A DNA stretch of 64,000 bases from Beverwykella pulmonaria (taxonomy: Eukaryota; Ascomycota; Dothideomycetes; Pleosporales; Melanommataceae), in the NCBI GenBank assembly GCA_001599595.1, contig BCHH01000009.1, positions 360,099 through 424,098 on the forward strand, given 5' to 3'. The position numbers and the translations under genes are program-made. The first letter of the stretch is position 1. Every line of letters begins with the position of its first letter. Under the pieces are notes generated by a model that saw only the letters and a program-made list of their open reading frames with translations, was not told where the DNA came from and searched no databases. This document shows positions 1 through 12,097 of this stretch, in pieces.

Positions 1-713
1 GTGAGGTGTGGGGTGGCGGGGCGAGTGCTGTGGTTTAAATAGAACGGTCAGGAGGAGGTGCGAGGTGTGAGGGAGCAAAGAGGGGGCGTCTATTTCGAGG
101 CCGCGGTGCAGGCCCTTTTCTATTTTTTGGTGATGGCAATGAATGACGGCGGCCAGCCAAGCTCCTCTGCAACATGCTCCATCCTGTTGTCGCGCGCGCC
201 TACCCGTTACATCATAGGCCAGCCCTTCATGAGGCGGTGCAAACTGTGGCGCGGCCCTCCCAGCTCGAGATGGCTCCCTGATTTGCCACCCACCGGCTTG
301 GCTCAACGTTCCACATGCCGTTACAACGAAACTACTTCCTTCACGCGCCACCTTCGCTTCTCCCAGCATCACTTGTACCACCGAAAATGGCCCTCTAATT
401 CGCATGAAATGCCCTGAGCCATAGACCGCCAATTGTGACCACCGGAGCTCCTCGACAAATCCCTTTGATGGCATTGTGCAGCACCCCACATGCACTCAGG
501 CGGTGAGACCGTGAGAGAGCAATTTTGGTCTGCTCTGTTCCATTTACAACACCACGACAATGCATCTCCAGTGCCTGGTAGACGTGCCGTCCTCTTCCTC
601 GCGCCTGGCTGAATGCCCTCACACTCTCCTCCTCATCTCTTTGCCGTGAACATTCCAGCCTCCGTGTGTCCGGCCCAGCGCGAATATTCTTCACCACCAC
701 CACCATCACCAAC
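1..713. other. Upstream region of the Trk transporter gene
   Basis: This stretch has only short overlapping reading frames with no recognisable protein content. It probably holds the promoter and 5' leader of the Trk gene that follows. A CA/CCA-rich tract (about 690-712) lies directly before that gene's ATG. I see no RNA gene or repeat here. Confidence 0.5.
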
Positions 714-3194
714 ATGGTTGTCCTCGCTGGAGTGCCATCCATCACTCTTCTCCGCCGAGTCGCGCGCCTTGTCCGCCAACGCTCTCCGACGCTCAACTTC
801 ATCACGCTGCATTACATTTACTTTATTGTGACATGCCTTATCGCAAGTGTCATCTTCTGGGGCGCCTCAACTCCCCCAAGAAGTGTGAGCTACACTGACT
901 CACTCTTCATAACCGTCAGCGCCATGACCCTGGCCGGCTTGAACACGGTTAACCTATCCACCTTGAACACCTTCCAGCAGTTTGAGCTGTTTCTTCTCAT
1001 CATCATCGGCTCTGCAATTTTCGTTTCCGCTTTCGTAGTCCACATACGGAAAAGGGCCTTCGAGAAGCGATTCAAGCACATTGCAGATATACGTCGCCGC
1101 AGAGAACACCCCAGATCTAGCCGGAGACGCTCGCTATCGATTCCGCGAAGGCTGTCAAGAAGCCGTTCAAGGGCTGATATCCAACTCTTTCCTACCGATC
1201 TGAACACGAACACCAAGGAATCCTTGGATGGCAACTCGACGAGAACTGCAACTCAACATGATAACACAGACGCCCATTCCTTGGCGACTGAAGAGAGACA
1301 GGATGGTGGACATAGTAACGAGAATGGAGTGCTCACCGAGGACCACCAAAAAACCCCTATGGAGCCAGCCCCAGGACTGAACCAAGACGTATCATCCCTA
1401 GCCACATCTCCTCTAACCCGGGCCAGGTCCATTACGTATCGCAGTGAGACTGGGGGTATTATTCACGTCAATCCAGCTTCCCATTCAGAAAACAGCCCAC
1501 CCGCCCACATTACATTCGGCCCACACACCTACTACCACGCTGAGCCAGGGCCTTCGAGGGAACCTAAACACAGCCATCATCGATTCCTGTCTATGCAAGG
1601 TGTGGGCGCGCATTCAAATGCGAGCATCAAAACACGAAGGTCGACCATCACATCAGATGCGCATGAAACCGCCCTGGAACCAGCTACGAACCGCCTCCCT
1701 TTTACATCGTCTGGATTCGTTTCTCGCAACTCCCAATTCCATCATATGACCGAGCAAGAACGTATAGCCCTTGGGGGATATGAGTACAAGGCTATTCGAC
1801 TCCTAGCCTGGCTGGTCCCACTCTACTCTATTCTATTTCAGTTGCTCGGTGCTCTCGGGCTTGGAGCATACGTTGCCAACAACAGACCTTCAGTGGCTAA
1901 GGAGAATGGATTAAATCCCTTTTGGGTAGGCAGTTTCAATGCCATATCAGCTTTCAACAACTCGGGCATGTCTTTGCTTGATGCTAACATGATTGCATTT
2001 CAAACGTCGGTATACATGGTACGTCTTAGAGGCACCAAAGTTCATGCCATGTGTCAAGGTCAATAGAATCTTAAAGCCCGCACGAGCCGCCCCAAAGGGA
2101 TGCTTTTAGCTCTAGAGACTTTAGCAAGCCATCGCAGAATTGCCCTACCTTCTTTTCTCTTGCCCCTACTTTACTCTTTGAAGAACTACGCTGATTTTAC
2201 GCCTTCAACTTGACAGCTCCTCACCATGTCCTTCCTCATCATCGCGGGCAATACCTGTTACCCGATATTTCTCCGTCTCATCGTCTGGATATTGTTCAAA
2301 ATGCACCCGAAGAATGAAAGATGGGATGATTCACGAAAAACGCTACAATTTCTGCTCGACCATCCTAGGCGCTGCTATACCAACATGTTTCCATCCCGTC
2401 ACACATGGTGGCTCCTCTCCTCCGTCGTCTGCCTTAATGGCATCGACTGGGCGGCCTTTGAAATCTTAAACATCGGCAACACGGCTATCACATCCCTGCC
2501 CGCTGGGATGGAGGTCCTTGACGGCCTGTTCCAAGCCTTCGCGGTCCGCAGCGGCGGTTTCTACGTGGTGCCCATCCCCAGCGTCCGCATCAGTCTGCAA
2601 GTCCTGTACGTCATCATGATGTACATCAGCGTGTATCCCGTAGTCATAACCATGCGCAATTCGAACGTGTATGAGGAGCGCAGTCTAGGTATCTACGCCG
2701 ACGACCTAGGGTACGCGACCACAGAACTGCAATCTGGCGCCAGTTTCTTTGGCAAATTACGGCGCACGATGACCAGTCGCCCCTTCGAACAGACAAAATC
2801 GTATTTTGTAGAGCAGCAGTTACGCGCTCAGCTTGCGTTCGACCTGTGGTGGATTGTGCTCGCCGTCTTCCTCATCATGGTTATCGAGGGGTCGAATTTC
2901 TCTACCAATCCTACAGTTTTCAGCGTTTTCAACGTCATTTTTGAAACTGTCAGCGCGTATGGGTGTGTCGGGATCAGTGTGGGGCTTCCGGACCAAGCAT
3001 ACAGTTTCTCGGGTGCGCTACATTCACTGAGCAAGTTGATACTATGTATGGTTATGATTAGAGGCAGGCACAGAGGGCTGCCAGTTGCGATTGATAAGGC
3101 AGTATTGCTACCTGGGGAGGGCGTGGATAGCGCTGAGGAAGAAGATGCGCAGATTAGGATGGAGAGAACAGTTAGTCGAGGGAGAGTGGTCTAA
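714..3194 (+). CDS. Trk-family potassium transporter
   Basis: High-affinity K+ uptake protein of the fungal Trk1/Trk2 (TrkH/KtrB) family, expected in the plasma membrane. Two exons, 714-2018 and 2217-3194, are joined in phase 0 by a 198-base GTACGT...ACAG intron, giving about 760 residues. Four pore-loop segments with filter glycines can be seen: AMTLAGLNTVNLS near the N-terminus, FNNSGMSL, AVRSGGF and AYGCVGISVGLPD. They are interleaved with hydrophobic helices. A long hydrophilic Arg/Ser-rich cytosolic loop of roughly 250 residues separates the first and second pore units, as in yeast Trk1. I chose the ATG at 714, preceded by CACCAAC, because the open frame upstream of it contains no other ATG. 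The intron interrupts the second unit right after the helix following FNNSGMSL, and the joined residues (SVYM then LLTMSF) match the family pattern. The C-terminus is short and acidic. Confidence 0.93.
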
Positions 3195-6003
3195 AAAGAA
3201 AGGTCAAGAGGGAAGACGATTTGATGAGAGTCTCTCAGGATAGAATGGCAGTTAAAAGGGACTTCAAGATAGAGTTGGTGAGTTAAAAAGGTCTCGACGA
3301 GAACGGTCATAGACGCGCATGGGTGGGTAGAAGATGTCTGCGATCAGGTTTTCGTGGGTCTGTGCTGGAGTTTCCGGAGTACATGGGTAGATAGGATGCT
3401 GGAATACTATGTGCTGCATTTACATCTAAGGTGTTGAGCGTAAGCTTTAGGAGGTAATTTGGGAGAGTTTTTCACTTGCTTCCTCGGCTTCCAATCAACA
3501 ATTGGCAATTTACAAATTCCTCTCTTCGCTATAACTCGCGTCTTAGTGAAACATCCTTACATCTCGAGCCTCATCCCCAATCCGCGCCCCGAATCTGCTC
3601 ACTGCTTCAGTTATCCCAACCTTCCCATAAACCCCCGCAGACGTGCTCTCTAGTTCAATTTTCTGGGCTCGGCCTGAGCGGAATGATGGGTTACGGCTGC
3701 GGTAGGAATCCGGTTGGGTAGACGGTGAGAAGGATTCTTATCTTTCGCTTGCGTGAGAATGGGTTCATCCGCGAGTACGGATATGGCATTATGGCTTGTC
3801 GTGTGAGGAATAGGAATCAGTTGTTCATATAGCGGGACTCGTGGTTGTAACTGTAGTCGATGGGTTGCGTTTGTTGGCGTGAGTTTGCTGAAGGTTGGTT
3901 GGTTGGTTGGAGATGAGGCTTAAGGGGTAGTCGGCAGGGATGAGTTCATTTGAGTACGATTTCATAGGCTCAAGTACCTTTGTATGTTCTTTGGTTGGCT
4001 GACTGTTGGGGTCACATAGCATCTGATGAGGGTCTCTGCGGTTATGTTGCGGGTGGGTGTATGGCGACGTGTGGAATAGGATGTTACACCTAGATGTACT
4101 TATCACAATGCATACGTTAGTAAAACATGTTTTTCTACGCCAGTGGTCTTTAGATGAGGACTGATTTGATCGACACAAAAGCATACAATGGATTGCCAAG
4201 GGGGCAAATTTATAGCCAAGTTCACGTAGCCTGCATCTACAATTACATTGCATGTTATTATCTCGGAGAGGAATGGAGGAAATGCCTCTACACCGAAAAC
4301 TTTTGAAGTTTAGAAACCTCCGGCTGTAGTAGGTACATTGGGACTCAGTATAACCGTTCTAATCTTTTGCCCTATGTCTACATTTGCCTGATCTTACACT
4401 TCTTTCATGGAGATGTAGGAGCTTGAAGAGTTGCTTATGCTTTGTAATTTGTAGATTTGGTTTCGCTACACAATTTTCAAGTGAATGTACACGGTACTAG
4501 TGATGGCTGAACCTCGGAACAAATCCGCAGGGCAGCTTCAAAAGTTCCATATCACTTGCATCGTAATCCCATTCGAAAAGATGCTCCACAGCTATAAGAG
4601 TAGTACACGTTCATGGTGACGCCAAATGAACGCGCGAGCTCATGCTCGCCGCCCTCAGTGAAAGATGGAGCTTGGACTGTGCCTTCATCGCACGATCCTA
4701 TATGGTATAATATTCAATTCATGCCAAGCTAAGGAATTTTATATTATCAAAACTACAAGCGAGATGATAGCTACCGCTATCCTAGCACAGCCCCTTCGCT
4801 CCCTCCTTTACCATCAAAGATGGCCTAACGCTTCCTTCATCCGACAAACCCTGTGAAAATCGTCATATCTCTCCTCTCATCTCCTCATAATCCCCGTAAA
4901 CTCTTCAAACACACAACTCGCACTCGGAACCCGTTGACAACTCGGAATCGGCCTGGGGGCACTATTTGCAATGACTCCTATAAACTCCCCTTCCAACCCT
5001 GACTCCACCCCACACGTCACCTTCTCTAATCCTATATGACCGAGAAAAGGGATGAGGTCGCTCATCCTCCAGACCCGCGTCCAGTTTATGCTGTCGGTGG
5101 GGATTCTTCCTTGGCTGTCGAGGAGGAACTGAAATTTCCCAGAGCGGTGATGACAAAGGGGGGAACTTCGCGGTCCGTGAAGGAGAGGAAAAGGCGTTGA
5201 TCTTTGGGCTAGCCGGATAGAGTTTTGTGGTGCTTCGCGTTTTTGGCCTTTTTGTCTGAATTAATGGTGGTAAAGAGTTTAGCATGCGCTTGAAGCCAGG
5301 GGAAGCTGCAGATAAACCGCGATCTAAATCCTGTTGGCAAGCTCTAGTGTGGAGGAGTGGATAACTCAAAAAATAGGTATAAGAATGTACAAGAATTTCG
5401 AGCTTCGATCAGGTAAGATCTCTGTTCGTTATCTTCCTTACCCGAAGCTCTTCAATCATATTGTAGGATCTTCACAGGACATCGGGCAGACTATGGGCCA
5501 GCGACGGACCGGCTACAGGTCCTAGACCGGATCACGTCACTATGCAGGAGTATATAGTCTTCTCGACGTTCCTAATTCAACCTAAGGATTCGTCTCAATA
5601 CAATCATACACCCACATTCAAGCTCCCTACTTACAAACCCTCACAGTATGTTGTAAAAACATATAAGAAGAGAATACCGATAAGCAAACAAAAGACCAAA
5701 ATGAAATCATAGGCCTAATATGTATGTGCACGATAGGTAAAGATCTCACTGCCAATAGCTGTTTTCTGCATCTAGTACACCTATTCGCACTTTGACGTTG
5801 AAGGGTGATAGAAAGGGAAAGTGGTGGCGAAGAGTCAGGTTCAGAGAGAATACGCTAATCCGAAAAAGGTGCCGCAGTTTAGCCGAAAGGAACGCCTTCT
5901 TTCAGTCGCGACCAGAAGCAACGAGAGCGCCAACTTCTTCTCTCACCTCCACCTCCCGCCCACCTCTCTCCACCTGCGCTTCCCTTCGACGCAATACCAC
6001 AAC
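3195..6003. other. Long intergenic region between Trk and RPB2
   Basis: About 2.8 kb without a supportable gene. The reading frames are short, of odd composition and overlap on both strands. A short GGTT tandem run lies near 3895-3910. The last 250 bases are CT-rich and CA-rich, as expected for the RPB2 promoter and leader. The middle (about 4050-4850) is relatively AT-rich. Confidence 0.5.
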
Positions 6004-9000
6004 ATGGCCGAAGTAGATTACGAGTACGATATGGAGGATGACGAACTGTACGAGGACGAAGAGGAGATGATTACAGCAGAGGATTGTTGGGTTGTTATCA
6101 CTTCGTTCTTTGACACAAAGGGCCTTGTGTCGCAGCAGCTAGACTCCTACGACGAGTTTACACGGAACTCGATTCAAGATATTGTCCGTGAAAACGGGCA
6201 CGTTATCCTCGAGCAGAACACGCCGGCGAACACAGACGACGAGGAGTATCCCATCATCAAGCGGCGCTTTGAAATCACATTCGGTCGCGTTTACCTGGCG
6301 CGACCGACGCACACCGAGGGCGATGGCACGACACAGCAGCTGTTTCCGCACGAAGCGCGGCTGCGCAACCTCACGTATTCGGGCGCGATGATGGCGGACA
6401 TTGAGAATCGAGTGATGGTGGCCAGGGAGGCGCCTGTGCTGGCCGAGGGCGAGGAGGAGGTGGAAGGCACCACTGGGGCGACACAGATCAAATGGGACCG
6501 CGAAGATCCAGAAATGGCACTGCCTGCCGGTGAACAAGCGCCGAGAGTGTTCATTGGAAAGCTGCCGGTCATGTTGAGGTCGGAGCTATGTCATCTGCGT
6601 AATCAGACCGACGAGGCACTATTTGGCCTCAACGAATGCCCCTACGACCAAGGCGGATATTTCGTTATTAATGGCAGCGAAAAGGTTCTAATTGCACAGG
6701 AGCGCAGCGCGGCGAATATTGTTCAAGTGTTCCGAAAGAAACAGGGTCCCATCCCCTGGACGGCCGAGATTCGTAGCGCTGTTGAAAAGGGAACCCGCCT
6801 CATCTCCTCTTTCAACATTAAATGGGCAGAAAACTCTCTCATCTTGAAGCGCCAGCCTGGTCCTTTCGCGTATGCCCTACTGCCATACATCAAAGCGGAC
6901 GTCCCAATGGCCGTCGTTTTCCGTGCGCTTGGTATCGTGTCCGACGAGGATATCCTGAACCACATTGTGTACGATAGGAACGATACACAGATGCTCGAGC
7001 TATTGAAGCCTAGTATCGAGGAAGGTGCCATGATCCAGGATCGAGAGAACGCACTGGACTGGATCGCGAAACGTGGAAACACAACTGGCACAAAAGACAG
7101 GCGTCTCAAGTTCGCGAGAGACATCATGCAGCGAGAGTTTCTTCCTCACATCTCACAGAAAGAGGGCCAAGACACACGGAAAGCCTTCTTCTTCGGATAT
7201 ATGATTCATCGTCTCCTTCAGTGTGTCCTCGGAAGGCGAGATGAGGATGATCGTGATCATTTTGGCAAGAAGAGACTTGACCTCGCTGGACCTTTGATTG
7301 CCAACTTGTTCCGCATCCTGTTCCTCAAGCTGACCAAGGACGTCTACAAGTATCTCCAGAAGTGCGTAGAGAACAACAGCGATTTCAACGTCCAGATGGC
7401 GGTAAAAGCCAGCGTCATCACGAATGGTCTCAAGTATTCTCTCGCCACAGGAAACTGGGGTGATCAGAAGAAGGCCGCTTCAGCCAAGGCTGGTGTCTCG
7501 CAGGTGCTGAATCGCTACACTTATGCGTCGACACTGTCCCATCTCCGTCGAACTAATACCCCAGTCGGTCGTGATGGAAAATTGGCCAAGCCCCGTCAAC
7601 TGCACAACACGCATTGGGGCTTGGTTTGTCCCGCCGAGACTCCGGAAGGGCAAGCTTGTGGCTTGGTGAAGAACCTGTCGTTGATGTGCTACGTCAGTGT
7701 CGGTAGTGAGAGCACACCTATCACGGATTTCATGAGCCAGCGAAACATGGATCTGCTCGAAGAGTACGACCCAGTTGTCAACCCCAACGCCACCAAGGTC
7801 TTTGTCAACGGTGTTTGGGTGGGTGTGCATTCGGCACCATCACAGCTCGTCGGCGTTGTGCAGGAGCTCCGGCGGAACGGAACTTTGTCTTACGAAATGA
7901 GTCTTATTCGAGACATTCGAGATCGAGAGTTCAAGATTTTCACTGACGCTGGCCGAGTCATGAGGCCTTTATTCGTTGTCGAGACCAATTACCAAAAGCC
8001 CAATCGTGGACACCTTGTCCTGAGCAAGACACACATTCAGAAGCTGCTCGATGACAGTAACATCGACACTTCTGGGCTGAACGATGAAGACACCGCGAAC
8101 GCGAAGTTCGGTTGGAGAGGTCTGATCCACAGTGGCGTGGTCGAATACCTTGATGCTGAGGAAGAAGAAACCGCCATGATTGTCATGACACCCGATGATT
8201 TGGTAGAGTGGCGAGACCTCAAATCAGGACATGCACCGATGGACGCAAATGAAAATGACCGACACAGGCGGGTCAAGCCGAAGGCCAATCCTTCCATACA
8301 CGCCTACACACATTGCGAGATCCACCCCAGCATGATTCTCGGTATTTGCGCTAGCATCATTCCATTCCCTGACCACAATCAATCTCCTCGTAACACCTAC
8401 CAGTCGGCCATGGGTAAACAAGCCATGGGTGTTGCCCTTACGAATTACGCGCTGCGCATGGAAACCATGATGAATGTCCTCTACTACCCTCAGAAACCTT
8501 TGGCCACAACCCGATCTATGGAGTATCTCAAATTCCGAGAACTGCCTGCAGGTCAAAATGCCATTGTCGCTATCGCCTGTTATTCCGGGTACAATCAGGA
8601 AGATTCCGTTGTCATGAATCAAAGCAGCATCGATCGAGGTCTGTTCAGGAGTCTCTTTTACCGCTCCTATACCGAACAGGAAAAGCGCATTGGTGTCAAT
8701 GTTCTGGAGCAGTTTGAGAAGCCTACTCGTGCCGATACACTTAGACTGAAAGGCGGAACTTACGACAAACTCGATGACGACGGTGTCGTTGCCCCTGGTG
8801 TTCGTGTGTCAGGTGATGACATTATCATTGGAAAGACAGCTCCTATCCCAACAGACGCGAAGGAACTTGGCCAAAAAACCTCTTTACACACGAAGCGCGA
8901 TGTGTCAACCCCACTCCGTAGTACAGAGAACGGTATCGTTGACCAGGTCCTCTTCACTACTAACACTGAGGGCCTACGCTTCGTCAAGGTTCGGACACGA

Positions 9001-9828
9001 ACTACCAAGATCCCGCAAATCGGCGACAAGTTTGCCTCCCGTCACGGGCAGAAGGGTACGGTCGGACTCACGTACCGGCAGGAGGATATGCCGTTCACTA
9101 GAGATGGTCTTACTCCAGACATCATCATCAACCCTCACGCTATTCCATCCCGTATGACAATTGCCCATTTGGTCGAGTGTCTGCTCTCGAAGGTGGGCGC
9201 GATCAGTGGTAAAGAAGGGGACGCTACGCCGTTCACCGATGTCACTGTTGATAACGTCTCTGAACTGCTCGTCAAAGGTGGTTATCAATCACGAGGTTTC
9301 GAGATCATGTACAACGGACACAGTGGAAAGAAGCTGCGGGCCCAGGTCTTCTTAGGACCGACATACTACCAGCGTCTGAGGCATATGGTCGACGACAAAA
9401 TCCACGCACGTGCTCGCGGTCCATTGCAGATTCTCACACGCCAGCCCGTCGAAGGTAGGGCTCGTGATGGTGGCCTGCGGTTCGGAGAGATGGAACGTGA
9501 TTGCATGATTGCGCACGGAGCGGCCTCGTTCCTGAAAGAGCGACTCTTTGAAGTCAGTGACGCATATCGGGTGCACGTCTGCGACATCTGTGGTTTGATG
9601 ACCCCCATCGCGTAAGTTTCCTATCCCTCACACCTATCCAGCTCATGCTAACATCGAACCAGACAATTGAAGAAGGGCCAATATGAGTGTCGACCCTGCC
9701 ACAACAAGACCCGCATCAGCCAGATCCAGATACCTTATGCCGCCAAGCTCCTCTTCCAAGAACTTCTCGCTATGAACATCGCCACGCGCATGTTTACCAC
9801 TAGGACTGGCATCAGCGTCCGAGATTAG
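6004..9828 (+). CDS. RPB2: DNA-directed RNA polymerase II second-largest subunit
   Basis: Catalytic-core subunit of nuclear RNA polymerase II. Exon 1 (6004-9611) and exon 2 (9663-9828) are joined by a 51-base GTAAGT...CCAG intron, giving 1257 residues, close to the usual length. Hallmarks in order: acidic N-terminus; [11 protein letters not shown]; the fork and lobe block [37 protein letters not shown]; the hybrid-binding block [18 protein letters not shown] with its acidic pair ED; and [12 protein letters not shown]. The C-terminal zinc module is CxxC (CDIC) in exon 1 and CxxC (CRPC) in exon 2, so the intron splits the zinc-binding site. Translation should start at the ATG at 6004 (context ACAACATGG). 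The frame is open for another 61 codons upstream but contains no ATG there, and yeast-like RPB2 begins with a comparable acidic stretch. The gene is complete, with no frame break. Confidence 0.98.
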
Positions 9829-10455
9829 ACACTGCGAGCGATTAGACAGACAGACAGATGGAGACGAGATGGTGCAAACTTAATTTGTAGAAACAGGGCG
9901 CTCTTATTTCCTTGATCATGTCCTCAAAAATGAAAGTCGTGCCCTGACCAAAAAAGGGAATATATTTGAATTGCATTGCGAAGGCGCTCTGGGGACCTGA
10001 TAATGGAGGGAGTACGGAATATCTGGGTCGGTTGCTGAGAGCAGAAAGGGATTTTGTACTATTAAGTAGAATGAACAACAGTCTCTGACGCTCTCATTCT
10101 GCCAATTGTGCTGAATGAATGGATGCCGGTAGTGGAGAGAAAGCACCGTCATTGCTTACATGTACCTGCGTGTGGACATGAGCCGCGGTGAGGGAGGTAT
10201 GTTTAAATTCCACACCATTGGTTGGCACAAGTAGGACTGACTGAAAGAAGTGAAACACATGGAGGCGAGTGCAGAAATTTGGAGTCGGTGTAACGCATTG
10301 CTTTTGTTACTACAGTACAATATTGAGACACGAAGATCGATCTCTAAGCCAATTTACTAGACTCTGTCGAGCCATCGCCATCCTTTCCCAAATCTCCTTG
10401 AATTGAACCGTGACACCCGATACCAGACCAAACAGTAAATTAAAAATGTATCTAC
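9829..10455. other. Convergent 3' intergenic region
   Basis: Space between the convergent 3' ends of RPB2 and the cyclophilin gene. It is AT-rich, with short frames only, and presumably holds both polyadenylation regions. I see no gene. Confidence 0.5.
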
Positions 10456-12097
10456 TTAGTCCCTCCGCCGGCGGTCCGAGTCCCGATCGTCTCTTCCTCT
10501 CCTATTCCGGTCTCGACTCCGGTCTCGTCGGCTGCGATCGTCGTGGTATCGATCTCTGCTGCGCTCTCGCCGGGGTTCGTACCTGCCGTCCGGCTCGCGA
10601 TCCCGCCGCTCTCTTCTCGGGCTTCGGCTACGATCTCGTTTCCATCGATCGTCGTAGTAGGAGGTATGTGGGCGCTCTCGCCGCCGTGCATCGTCCCTCC
10701 GAGGTTCTGGTCTGCCCCTGCTACTACCGTTCCCACGAGATGATGAAGGTGCATTTCGGGAGGGTTCCCTGCTTTCGCTTGGTGTGGTACCACGATCTAT
10801 GATTAGGTTGTTGACGACGGAATCGTTGACACGGCCGAAGCCGGTATCGCCTCGATATTGCTTCTTCTTCTCTAGGTTGTCGATGCCTCCGAAGCCACCG
10901 GCGGTTCTCCGCTTCTTGTTGGTGACGTCGCGCCAGTCGTCGGAGAGCTTCGAGACACTCTGTGAAAAATCGACGTGGATACGGTGATCGTCGATCAGGA
11001 CTCCATCCATCTTGAAGTAAGCCGCCTCACACTCCTTCTGCTCCGAGTATTCGATAAAGGCATATTGAAGACTGTCCCCAGTACGTTTGTCTCGGATGAT
11101 TTCGCAGCTGAGGATCTTGCCGAACCGCGAGAAGATGAGTTCGAGGTCTTCGTCTTGAGTCACGGGATTCAGCTTGCAGACAAATAGGACATTTTCCGGT
11201 GGTGCGACCTCCGCGAATGGCAGGTCGCCAACCATTTCAAGGGTGAGTGCCTGGGCGCGCGCTTCACGTTCTCGACGCACGCGCTCGAGCGCTTCTGGGT
11301 CGTTTTCTTCCACGAGCACCTCATCGTGAGCGACGCGGACCGTGGCAAGCTGCGCAGCAGAGGGGACGGGGCTCTCTGGCGGTTCCACGAGGCCTACTGG
11401 GTCATCGTAAGGATCGTCGAGAATCACGGTATGTAATATCCGGATATCTTTGAGCGGTCGGCCCTTGTCGTCGATATATGCCGCATTGATCTTTTCGAGC
11501 GTATCAAAGCCCTCGACGACTGTGCCAAATATTGCAGCTTTGCCGTCCAAGAAATCCACATTCTGCCCGAGGGTTATGATGAATTGGCTGCCCGCATAAC
11601 GCTGGTCTGGGTCATCTGGCGCAGGCGCAGTCGCCATACTGACAGTGCCCATCTCCTCATGCTTCAACTTTGGCGGGAATTCGGGCTGGAACGTTTTCTT
11701 CGCGGTCTGGGTGGGGCTGAGCACGCCCCAAATGGAGCGACCGCCATCGCTGTCCTTGGAGCCCGGGCCGATGGGGTCGCCGGTTTGAAAGGAGAAGTTC
11801 GGTTGGACGTTGTGAACGGGTGCGAAGTTATAGTACTTGATCTTGCAGAGCTTGAGGAAGCTGGAGGTGCCAAGGTGTCAGTGTCTGTCTTGTGCTCAGC
11901 TTGCTTCAAAAGACAGCAGGTGCAGACGTGCAGATGCAGTGCAGTGCAATAGACATGAGGGGATTAGGGGAACGAGGGAAGGTGCCGCGGTAATGGGGAC
12001 TGGGCTCGCCTACTCACTTCTCGCAGCATTTGGGCGCCTCGTCGACGCGCAGGTCGATTGTAATGTCACCGAGCGATGTTTCCACGAGTACAGACAT
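10456..12097 (-). CDS. Cyclophilin-RRM protein, PPIL4 type
   Basis: Nuclear cyclophilin with an RNA-recognition motif, the PPIL4 family (spliceosome-associated in other eukaryotes). Two exons, 12097-12018 and 11860-10456, are joined by a 157-base GTGAGT...CCAG intron, giving 494 residues. The join restores the family sequence [15 protein letters not shown]. The cyclophilin domain spans about residues 1-165. The RRM spans about 247-325, with RNP1-like SLQYAFIEY and RNP2-like VLFVCKL. From about residue 380 the tail is Arg/Asp/Ser-rich, resembling RS-type splicing proteins. The isomerase site is degenerate: the loop that reads QGGD in active cyclophilins is QTGD here, and the expected catalytic Arg just before it appears as Asn (HNVQPNF). 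That is usual in this subfamily and suggests binding rather than strong catalysis. The gene is convergent with RPB2. Confidence 0.93.

Noticed and set aside
5821..6003. Upstream extension of the RPB2 frame
   Set aside because: The frame is open but has no ATG, and the extra residues do not match RPB2. The ATG at 6004 has a good context and the family's acidic start.
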